Shown here piece by piece: positions 50,215-58,073 of a stretch of DNA of 60,837 bases. How positions within the stretch are numbered: position 1 is the stretch's first letter; each line of letters opens with the position of its first letter. The notes beneath the pieces were generated by a model that saw nothing but the letters and a program-made list of their open reading frames with translations, had not been told where the DNA came from and made no database searches. The position numbers and the translations under genes were made by a program. This DNA comes from Streptosporangiaceae bacterium NEAU-GS5 (lineage in GTDB: Bacteria > Actinomycetota > Actinomycetes > Streptosporangiales > Streptosporangiaceae), in NCBI GenBank assembly GCA_017592665.1, contig JAGFNW010000045.1, forward strand, positions 1 through 60,837, read 5' to 3'.

Positions 50215-53200
50215 CTACGCGGAGCAGGGATTGATGTAGGACACATCGCCCAGCTCGGCTTTCCATTCTGCAGGAGTCAGTCCACGCCCCGCCTTCTTGC
50301 AGAGGGCGGCGACAACGTTGTCCGGGTCTATCGTCTGTCTGCGAATGTGCCCGGATGAATCAGCGGACACGAGCGCTGTGCCGTCATTGGTGAAGGCGAG
50401 ATCTGTAGCGCCCGTACCGCGGAAGGTTGTGAGTGGTCCGAGCGCAATCCCTGCGGCCACATCAAACAAAATAGTCTGGCCATCGGGGCTGGATATTGCA
50501 GCGAGGTTGTGGCTTGAGATCGCGACTACACTGCGGGATGCAGCCCATGCTGTCAGGCCCGTGCTTATGGCACTTCCCATCTGGGTATGTGTCGATGCAC
50601 TCCAGCGAGCTAGGCGACCGGTGGTGTCGAAGGTCACCATGGTTCCGTCTGACGGATAGAACACGTTAAGCAAGTAGCCGCCTTCGCCTACGCCGCCATA
50701 CGACTTTCCTTGAGGTTCGCCTGTAATGATATCTCTGAGTCGATTATCGGCGCCCGCGATGGCGATCGCCTGATCGTCGGGGGTGAAGGCCAACCCTTGG
50801 ACGACTCCGATATCTTTCGACCAGAGCAGTTGGGATGATCGCCAGTTCCATACTTGGACCACTTGTTCAAACGTGTCGCCCGCACCTCGATCCATCAAGA
50901 ACGCAAGTTTCGATCCATCATGGCTTAGCGCTATTTGATATAGTCCAGCAGTCCAGCCGGGATGGGGCGACCTGTCTGCAGGAGTGATCGTGCCAAGCAG
51001 GGCGCAGCTTCTGGCGTCTAGTATTGAGATCTTGCTGCTATCTCTACTAATTGCAAATAGTCTCCCGTCTGGACTGAAAGTTGCGACATTTTCAACATCA
51101 TTTTCATTCAGGGGATCAACTTTCTGTTTGGCGATAAGGTGACGCTCGGGGCTCAGATCTTTGAGTTCAACGTCATGTGATCCTTTCTCCTGAACGGCCA
51201 TAACGCGAGCATTTGGACTCAAGGTGACGTCTGCTAGAGGTTCGCCCGACACAATTGATGGCTGGGTAAAAGCAAGTTCGATGACCTGACTCTCGGCGAT
51301 GTATCGTAAGATGGGTCGCTGGGGATCGAAGGCTATGACTCCGCTAAGTCCTGTATCGGCAGAGAAGGCAGTGACGGGGAGGGTTAGGAGGATCTTGCCA
51401 TCGAGAACGCGAATGACCTGAAGGCTGGAGTCCGACACAGATGCCAGTAGGGCGCCATTCTGACTGAACGCGATACGCCCCTGGTTCCATCCTTCATCGG
51501 CGCTGGGAACGGATATCGGGTTAGTCGCCTTGGGGCTGAGAATCCTAAGATAGCCACCCCCGTCATTGACAGCGATCCGATCACCATTCTCGTCTATTTG
51601 AGCGCTGGCAGGTTTACAGGGAAGACTACACACATTTATGCGCAAAGTTCTATTTCCTGCAGGAATCGAATGGAAATCGAGATTGCCCTTCTCGTCTACG
51701 ATGGCCCAAGTTTGGTTGACTGGACCGATAGCCCCTCGCTGTAACTTGAGCCTTCTTCCGGAATCCAAATCCCACAACTCCGGGATATATGTGCCGATCA
51801 TGGCGTACCGCTCAGAAGAACCGAAAGATGGGACAACGGTGGTGTAGTCGTTGATGTTGGGTCGAGTGGCTCCAAAACCCAATGCATAGCTTCTTACCTG
51901 CTGCTTTGTTACGAGATCGTAGAGTCGCACCGTGTCGCTTGTCACTACCACGAGGCGATGGCCCGACGGACTAATGGCTGCACCAACGAGGGACTCATCG
52001 CCGAGCTTTAGATCGTCGATACCATCGATGCGTTTGCCTTGTCTGAGGTCATAGACGCGGGCAGCCCCTTCCCCGACACTCACCAAGATTCGTCCGTCTG
52101 GGGTAAGCCGGCGAATCGTCTCTGACGCCGTAGCGGGGTCTCGAAATGACCTGGTCTGCGGTTGAGCAAGCGCCGTGGTCAGGGCCGCTCGCGTAGTCGG
52201 GCCAGGATTGAGGCGCCAAGCGGCCAAGCTAAGGCGCATTGCCCGTTTCGGCTCAGTTGATCGCACCGTGTCCGCGAGAGCGGCCAGGCGCAATCCCTCC
52301 GCACGGTTGCGCTGCTGGGCAATGACAGCGCTGCGCGAGTTCGCAACGTTGGTTTGGTAGAAGGCGACGCCTGCGCTCAGTATGGCCAATACCAGGAACA
52401 CAGCCAGTACACCGGTCGAGAGTCGGGCGCGCCGCAGACTGCGACGAACTCCAGCGGCACTGGTATCGAGGAAGTCCCGTTCGATCTGGTTGAGGGCAAT
52501 ATCGCCACGCCTGGTGAGTGCCCAATGCTGGGCTTCATCCAGTCGGTTGCCATGCCACAGGTCGCCAGGATCGCGGTCGCCGGTGTCCCAGCGAGAGGCT
52601 GCATCCCATAGGACGCGCACTTGAGGGATTTCCTCGCGATTATTGCGCACCCACCCGCGCAGCCGGGGCCAGGCGTGCAAGAGCGCGGGTTTCGCGAGCC
52701 ATACCTGCTGGTCATCGGAGGCAATCAGGATCTGGAGCGCGTCGAGTACAGAGCTGATGTCCGGCGGAAGCTCGGCGCGCTCGGCACGTCGCGTCACGAG
52801 CTCACCTGACTCGGTGACCGCAATCAGGCGTAGAAGCACTCCCGGAACGAGCACCTGCTCCTCGGCGCCGAGTTCACTGAAGAGTTCCTCTGCGATAGAC
52901 CCAAGGTCAGGATCTCGGCTCACGGGTGCAGCAAGGTCCGCCGCATGCCGACTTCCAACTGCCATCAGTTTGGCCATGTCCGGCTGGGCGTCACCAGCTA
53001 CCAGTGCCAACAGGAGGGCGTGCGCGCTGGGCCGTTCAGAGGGGTCTCGCGATAGTGCGCTGGCCACCAGTCGACGTAACGACGCGGGTAGGGCCGTAAG
53101 ATCCGCGTTGCCCCGCAGTACCTTGGCAGCGGAAGCAGCGACACTATCACCGCGGAAGGGATCAGCCCCTGAGGCGGCAAAGACCATGACCGCGCCCCAA

Positions 53201-53748
53201 GCAAACACGTCGCCCGCTGTGCTCGCTCGCTCCCCATCGAGCACCTCGGGTGCGGTGTAGTGAACGGTGCCCTTAATCTCTCCCGTGGCTGTCAGCGGCA
53301 TATTGAGCGTCCGGGCGATCCCGAAGTCGATCACCCGAGGCCCATCAGGACCGATCAGCACGTTGGCCGGCTTCAAATCACGGTGAATCACGCCGGCTCC
53401 GTGGATCGCCGTCAGCGCGGTGGCCAGTCCAACAGCCAAACGCTCCAGGTCAGCCTCGGATACTCGTCGCTCGGTGACCCACTGCCCAAGATTGGGTCCA
53501 TCCACGTACTCGCTCACGATGTAGGGCGGAGAACCGTCCACTACAGCTTCAACTACTCGGGCCGTACAGAACGGCGGCACTTGGCGAACCGCCTCAAGTT
53601 CCCGGGCCATGTCATGGAACGAGATGCCGTCGTCACGAGCAAGCTTGATCGCGACGCGCTGGCCGTCTGGCGCATATGCCTCATAGACGTCGCCCTGGCC
53701 GCCCCCGCCGATATGGCGGACGAGTAGATACGGACCGATGTGGGACAT
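50215..53748 (-). CDS. Ser/Thr kinase fused to nSTAND1-type helical region and WD40 propeller
   Basis: A 1177-residue protein. The N-terminal Hanks-type kinase (about 1-260) has IGGGGQGDVYEA, the Lys in VAIKLARD, HRDLKPANVLI, DFGIAR and APEVL, so it should be active. Then follows a region like the C-terminal half of nSTAND1 proteins (EEQVLVPGVLLRLIAVTESG; KPALLHAWPRLRGWVRNNRE; RLDEAQHWALTRRGD; IERDFLDTS) but no P-loop. One TM helix (STGVLAVFLVLAILSAGVAF) leads to a large WD40-type region (about 530-1170). ATG 53748 starts at the family's usual 'MSHIGPY' position; an in-frame ATG at 53802 would add 18 residues. Confidence 0.9.
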   Translation of the reverse strand: MSHIGPYLLVRHIGGGGQGDVYEAYAPDGQRVAIKLARDDGISFHDMARELEAVRQVPPFCTARVVEAVVDGSPPYIVSEYVDGPNLGQWVTERRVSEADLERLAVGLATALTAIHGAGVIHRDLKPANVLIGPDGPRVIDFGIARTLNMPLTATGEIKGTVHYTAPEVLDGERASTAGDVFAWGAVMVFAASGADPFRGDSVAASAAKVLRGNADLTALPASLRRLVASALSRDPSERPSAHALLLALVAGDAQPDMAKLMAVGSRHAADLAAPVSRDPDLGSIAEELFSELGAEEQVLVPGVLLRLIAVTESGELVTRRAERAELPPDISSVLDALQILIASDDQQVWLAKPALLHAWPRLRGWVRNNREEIPQVRVLWDAASRWDTGDRDPGDLWHGNRLDEAQHWALTRRGDIALNQIERDFLDTSAAGVRRSLRRARLSTGVLAVFLVLAILSAGVAFYQTNVANSRSAVIAQQRNRAEGLRLAALADTVRSTEPKRAMRLSLAAWRLNPGPTTRAALTTALAQPQTRSFRDPATASETIRRLTPDGRILVSVGEGAARVYDLRQGKRIDGIDDLKLGDESLVGAAISPSGHRLVVVTSDTVRLYDLVTKQQVRSYALGFGATRPNINDYTTVVPSFGSSERYAMIGTYIPELWDLDSGRRLKLQRGAIGPVNQTWAIVDEKGNLDFHSIPAGNRTLRINVCSLPCKPASAQIDENGDRIAVNDGGGYLRILSPKATNPISVPSADEGWNQGRIAFSQNGALLASVSDSSLQVIRVLDGKILLTLPVTAFSADTGLSGVIAFDPQRPILRYIAESQVIELAFTQPSIVSGEPLADVTLSPNARVMAVQEKGSHDVELKDLSPERHLIAKQKVDPLNENDVENVATFSPDGRLFAISRDSSKISILDARSCALLGTITPADRSPHPGWTAGLYQIALSHDGSKLAFLMDRGAGDTFEQVVQVWNWRSSQLLWSKDIGVVQGLAFTPDDQAIAIAGADNRLRDIITGEPQGKSYGGVGEGGYLLNVFYPSDGTMVTFDTTGRLARWSASTHTQMGSAISTGLTAWAASRSVVAISSHNLAAISSPDGQTILFDVAAGIALGPLTTFRGTGATDLAFTNDGTALVSADSSGHIRRQTIDPDNVVAALCKKAGRGLTPAEWKAELGDVSYINPCSA

Positions 53749-53978
53749 GTCCACTCGTCCGGGTCCAGGCCTTAGTGTGTCTCGCGGATCTGGCGAATAC
53801 ATTGTCTGTGTGACGCTGGACTATGCGGAGGGGTTTACCCACATGATCAATTGTCCTTAAGGGAGCGTGGCGTGATTGGGTGAACCAACTCGGAGATATT
53901 ACCAAACGATGTGTTCGGGCCCTTTCGTATGGATTAAGTGTGGTGTCCGGATCGCCGAACTCATAGGAAGGGTGACCG

Positions 53979-54284
53979 ATGAGCGAAGTTCACGCCCAAC
54001 AGCGTGCTCTCGATACGCTTGCACAGATTCTGGCTGAGCAATCAGTGGACCCCCGCCTGCCCTTGATGCGATGGACGATTCATGCCGGTCCGGGCTCCGG
54101 TCTGCTCGCCGAACCACACGCCTCCCTCGATGCCGACCGAGAAGCAGCGGTGGCAGCCTGGACGGCGCACCTTGAACTGCAAGTCGAAGCGGACCGCGAC
54201 ATTTGCGGAACCAGTCGACTAGTAGCAAACGGGATCCGCGGAAGCGTGAACATTGTCATAACGGCTCTACTAACGGAAGAGTGA
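53979..54284 (+). CDS. Small hypothetical protein
   Basis: A 101-residue soluble protein (HAQQRALDTLAQILAEQSVD; PHASLDADREAAVAAWTAHL). Not recognised; similar small proteins with 'W.v...g.L.g' patterns occur in actinomycetes. AGGAAGGG precedes ATG 53979. It lies between the kinase gene (divergent) and an HTH gene. Confidence 0.65.
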   Translation: MSEVHAQQRALDTLAQILAEQSVDPRLPLMRWTIHAGPGSGLLAEPHASLDADREAAVAAWTAHLELQVEADRDICGTSRLVANGIRGSVNIVITALLTEE

Positions 54285-54425
54285 CATCACCTCTACGGCG
54301 TCCACCGTCGCGCTCTTCCTTTCGTAGAGCCAGGCCGTACGGGTTTGGCAATTTTGTGCGTTTTGATATTGAATGAAATTTCAGATTTTCTTAATATTAG
54401 GAAATCTATAAGGGCTTCGCCTGCT

Positions 54426-54800
54426 ATGAAGGGTCATTTATCTGAGGTTGGACGACTGATAGACCTAGGGCTGCGTCATACCGACGTTCGCACTCGTCAC
54501 AATCTGGAAGTGCTGTGTGGCTTCTCGGCCGGATACGTTACACACCTAACTGAGGGCCACGTCCGACGACCAAGCGACCAAGCCTTAAAGAAGATAGCTC
54601 ATGCCCTGGGGCAGCAGGTAGAGGAGTATCGAGCGGCACTGATGGCAGATCATGACGCTTTACCTTCGCCCGAGTACTACCTTCGATACTACTTCCGTAG
54701 CCGGGGCCTCTCTATTGATCAGAAGACGGTAGCTATTGCGGCACGCTTCGTGAAGGACCTAACCCGCAACTTGCTGGACCATAGGGATGATCAGGGGTAG
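54426..54800 (+). CDS. XRE-type helix-turn-helix protein
   Basis: A 124-residue protein with an HTH region (about 5-75): RHNLEVLCGFSAGYVTHLTE followed by PSDQALKKIAHALGQQVEEY, the Cro/C1-type arrangement. The C-terminal half (PEYYLRYYFRSRGLSIDQKT) is unknown. ATG 54426 is chosen; the region upstream is AT-rich and contains a TATTGAATGAA site (54367-54377) that also occurs in the conjugative element's control regions. Possibly binds that site (inference). Confidence 0.7.
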   Translation: MKGHLSEVGRLIDLGLRHTDVRTRHNLEVLCGFSAGYVTHLTEGHVRRPSDQALKKIAHALGQQVEEYRAALMADHDALPSPEYYLRYYFRSRGLSIDQKTVAIAARFVKDLTRNLLDHRDDQG

Positions 54801-55018
54801 CAGGTCAAGGGTCGGGAGCAGTGTGCGGCCAGTAGGGAGGCAAGGCAGAGTGCTGATCACTAGCACATGGTGGCGGTGGTGAAGGGCGTGAAGCTATCGG
54901 CCCGTCTTCCTCTATACCAGGTTCGTTAGCTTGCCAATGCCAGACGAGAGACCGAACCGCGTTTTCGTTCGTAGGGCAGTACTGTTGAGAAAGCAGGATC
55001 TCGAACTAGGCGGTGTCC

Positions 55019-56902
55019 ATGCAGGATACAGGTTCGATCATTCTCCTTCTCGGCTGGCTTGGCTGGGTCTTCTTCGTGATCTATCACGTGCCGCGCGACA
55101 CGCGAAGCAGACTGACGGTTACCGCCCTAACCATGAGTGGACTTCTGCCGCTGGAGTACCTCGGGATCACGCTCCCCGAGTACATCATGGGATGGCTCGC
55201 CCTATACGTGGTGATCGTGCTCACCAAGCGCGAGCATTGGTCGCACCCAGCGCCAATTCTTCAGGCTTTGGTGTCGGCGGCTGGGCTAGTGATGATTGCC
55301 GCATGGAGTGGAGGTACTGTATGGCCGCACGTACTCGTACTGGCCAGCGACCTAGCGGCCACCGTATTCATCCTTCGCCTCTTGTGGAAGATCTTCGATC
55401 GATACGCCAAGCTTCGCCTTAAGCCCGAGTCGCCTCAGGACGACTCAGGTTCAATCGCTGCGAATCCATCCGCCGAAGTAGAGCCACCTGGCGTGACCGA
55501 TCGCTCCTCCTCTTCTGTAGAGAATTACGCCCCCATCGAGGACGACGCGTCGCCCATTCTTTGGCCGCATTATAGGCGTAGATCACCCTCTCGCAAGAGT
55601 TCATCGCGCGCATCCAGGGTCGAGATTGCGATATGCCTATTTCCATACAATCCGGCGGGCCTGAATCCTGGCCTACCCTCGGTTTCTAGTGCGGATTATA
55701 GGAAGTACACGACAGCTTCCCCAGATACGGCGCGAGAGATTCTGACCCAGGCCCGTGAATCTCGCGTTGAGATACGGTTGAAGCGTTGGGATAAGGAAGA
55801 ACTTATCGCAGCCGTCGCCAGACAGATCGCGCGCGCCATCGCCGACGGCATGCATATGACAATCATAGGTGTCCAAGTGGTCGACACCGGTGGGATTGGC
55901 AGCCTCGCAAATCTAGTGGGCGCACTAAACGGCGAACTACATGCCCAGGTTGGTAACGCTGTCAAGGGCCTGCTTGGCTTGTTTGGTCTGCCGCAATCTG
56001 GCGCAGACATGGTCGGATGGGCCGCCGTAGGTCTCTCTCTTCCTCACGATGGATTCGTCACCAAACTGAAGCGATGCCTGCAGTTGTTGGGATTTATCGC
56101 TGCCGTACTAACGGGTCAGCACTGGCTCGCTGTCGCATCCGTCAAATCGTTCGCACGAGACAAATTTATCCAGGCAACTACCGAGGTCATCAAAGAGCTA
56201 GCGCACTGGCCTTTCAAGCCCCCAGACAGCGCGCCATCCGACCTCAGCTCCGGCCCCAACCCCAGCCCCAATGGGCCGGGACAGAAGTCGCCTAATGATC
56301 CAGCTCTGTCGCCGAGTGGTCGCCGAATATCCTCGCCCGAGGAAGCTCAGCAGCCCAGGCTATCAAGGGCCGATGAGGATCCAGAGGACCCTGAGCGTGA
56401 TACCGAGACGATCAAGATAGTGGTTGAGCAGCAGTCAGCCCCAGGAGCGTCTAGAAGCGTAGTTCCTTGGTCTGGCGAGGCGAGGCGGCCAATCAAGCCG
56501 CCAACGAACTGCGAGCCAGCTTCCGCTGGTACCCATCAGGGGACTGACCAATGTCTGCCCGGAGGTCTCTCCTCGCCTACGCGGAGGCCAGAGCAAACTG
56601 AGCCGGATCTGCTGGCTAAAGCTGACACTTCGCCCGCGTCATTCGTGACCCAGGACTCACCTGTGCTATCTCTGGAAGCGCTCAATGAGCTGCTGTCGCT
56701 AATAGACCAGGGACTGGTGTCGCAAGAGGCTCAAGACCCAGCGGACGCGGACAGTCTCAGCCAGAAGGATGAGCTTGAGGGCTTCGAACCCCTGCGTGCC
56801 GGTGAGAATGTTGAGGACCTCTCCGTGGCTACGCTGCCTGAGCCTCTGCGTCAAGCGCCTATGGAGAACCCGGGACAAAGCCATCCTTCCATTACGCCAT
56901 GA
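55019..56902 (+). CDS. Large membrane-associated hypothetical protein
   Basis: A 627-residue protein. Four hydrophobic helices are in the first 130 residues (IILLLGWLGWVFFVIYHV; EYIMGWLALYVVIVLT; LQALVSAAGLVMIAAW; VLVLASDLAATVFILRLL). A folded middle domain (about 200-390) includes VEIAICLFPYNPAGLNPGLP, KEELIAAVARQIARAIADGM and hydrophobic LGFIAAVLTGQHWLAVASV. The last ~230 residues are low-complexity, acidic and proline-rich. Not recognised. ATG 55019 is preceded by a weak AGGCGG. Convergent with the excisionase-like gene. Confidence 0.7.
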   Translation: MQDTGSIILLLGWLGWVFFVIYHVPRDTRSRLTVTALTMSGLLPLEYLGITLPEYIMGWLALYVVIVLTKREHWSHPAPILQALVSAAGLVMIAAWSGGTVWPHVLVLASDLAATVFILRLLWKIFDRYAKLRLKPESPQDDSGSIAANPSAEVEPPGVTDRSSSSVENYAPIEDDASPILWPHYRRRSPSRKSSSRASRVEIAICLFPYNPAGLNPGLPSVSSADYRKYTTASPDTAREILTQARESRVEIRLKRWDKEELIAAVARQIARAIADGMHMTIIGVQVVDTGGIGSLANLVGALNGELHAQVGNAVKGLLGLFGLPQSGADMVGWAAVGLSLPHDGFVTKLKRCLQLLGFIAAVLTGQHWLAVASVKSFARDKFIQATTEVIKELAHWPFKPPDSAPSDLSSGPNPSPNGPGQKSPNDPALSPSGRRISSPEEAQQPRLSRADEDPEDPERDTETIKIVVEQQSAPGASRSVVPWSGEARRPIKPPTNCEPASAGTHQGTDQCLPGGLSSPTRRPEQTEPDLLAKADTSPASFVTQDSPVLSLEALNELLSLIDQGLVSQEAQDPADADSLSQKDELEGFEPLRAGENVEDLSVATLPEPLRQAPMENPGQSHPSITP

Positions 56903-56933
56903 GATCGCTCTTACACCGCTATGGAGGGCGTAC

Positions 56934-57179
56934 CTACGCATCTGGTTGCTCGTGGTGAATGAGGGCATTCTCTGGGCTCGCCATCATGCCAAGGAGGACC
57001 AAGATCGGTGCCGTGGGTACTCGATACGTCATACCAATGCGCAACACTTGAACCGGAAACTCGCCTCGTCGCACGAGTTGGAAAGCTCGTGTCCGGCCGA
57101 TGCCGAGAGCTCGGGCGGCAGTAGTGAGATCAACGACCGCCGGCAGGGCCAGGAGTTCGTCGCGTGTCATCCCGGTCAT
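56934..57179 (-). CDS. Excisionase-like helix-turn-helix protein
   Basis: An 81-residue HTH_17/excisionase-type protein: VDLTTAARALGIGRTRAFQL followed by VRRGEFPVQVLRIGMTYRVP. GGAGGAG precedes ATG 57179. It is divergent from the XRE gene and close to the large recombinase (58074), so it probably serves as recombination directionality factor of the second integration module, although it is on the opposite strand from the recombinase. Confidence 0.82.
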   Translation of the reverse strand: MTGMTRDELLALPAVVDLTTAARALGIGRTRAFQLVRRGEFPVQVLRIGMTYRVPTAPILVLLGMMASPENALIHHEQPDA

Positions 57180-57321
57180 GGCCTGCTCCTCCATTGGGAT
57201 GCGCTCTAGTTTGTGAGCACATCATCTGCGCTTCGTTTGTGACAAGTCAAGCGCTCTGGAAACTGAGCGGATGAAGCGGTACAGTCGCTACATCCATCGA
57301 AGCTCTAGATCGGGGAACGGG

Positions 57322-58020
57322 ATGTCGTCACCGCGTCCTTTGCGCGAAGTCTTGGCCGCGGGCATCACTGAGGTCCGCCAGCGACGCGGTTTTCGACAGG
57401 AAGATGCGGCAGCTCGTGTGCAGGCCCACGGACTTGCTACTTGGCGTCGAGGCACTGTGGCGCAGGCCGAGGTAGGCGCACGCCGGATGGGACTTGATGA
57501 ACTTCTCGTTCTGGCGTTGGCATACGAGTCATCTCTTGCCGACTTCATCGTTGGCGATGACGACGACATGGTGGAGCTGGCGCCTGAAGCACGGCTATCA
57601 GTTGCTACGGTGCGCGCCCTCTTGTCGGGGCGGGCGCTGCGTCTAGCTGATCTCGCTGCAGCGGCGGCAGACGTCCCCGCCCGAGCTGAGACGACAGGGT
57701 CCGTACGGAAAGGCCGCTTTCCCGATGTGCTTGATCAAGCGCAGCGGTTTGGCATTGGGGAGCAGCAATTGCAGCGGGCGCTGGACGGTATCGGTGAAGC
57801 GGAGCGGTACGCCGCCCGCAAACTCGGTACTACGCCGGACCGGATCAATCTGGCGGCCATGCGGCGTTGGGGGCGGACATTGGCCGAAGAGCGGGATCAG
57901 CGAGTGGCCGAGCGCGGTGGGGCGGCGTCCCCAAGGCAACTACAGGCGCTACGCGGTCATGTGACCCGCGAGCTCATGGCCGAACTCGCCGACGAGCCCG
58001 GCAACCTCGACGAGGAATGA
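57322..58020 (+). CDS. XRE-type regulator of the second integration module
   Basis: A 232-residue protein. N-terminal HTH (about 5-75): LREVLAAGITEVRQRRGFRQ, EDAAARVQAHGLATWRRGTV then AQAEVGARRMGLDELLVLAL. The C-terminal two thirds are helical and unknown (RLADLAAAAADVPARAETTG; RFGIGEQQLQRALDGIGEAE; RLG-like TTPDRINLAAMRRWG). ATG 57322 is used with GGGGAACGGG; ATG 57271 is an alternative. Located just upstream of the recombinase, it probably regulates it and the divergent excisionase-like gene. Confidence 0.75.
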   Translation: MSSPRPLREVLAAGITEVRQRRGFRQEDAAARVQAHGLATWRRGTVAQAEVGARRMGLDELLVLALAYESSLADFIVGDDDDMVELAPEARLSVATVRALLSGRALRLADLAAAAADVPARAETTGSVRKGRFPDVLDQAQRFGIGEQQLQRALDGIGEAERYAARKLGTTPDRINLAAMRRWGRTLAEERDQRVAERGGAASPRQLQALRGHVTRELMAELADEPGNLDEE

Positions 58021-58073
58021 GTGACGCCGGAGATGGCCGTTGATGCGCCGGCAATCAGAGTGGGAAGTGTCAG

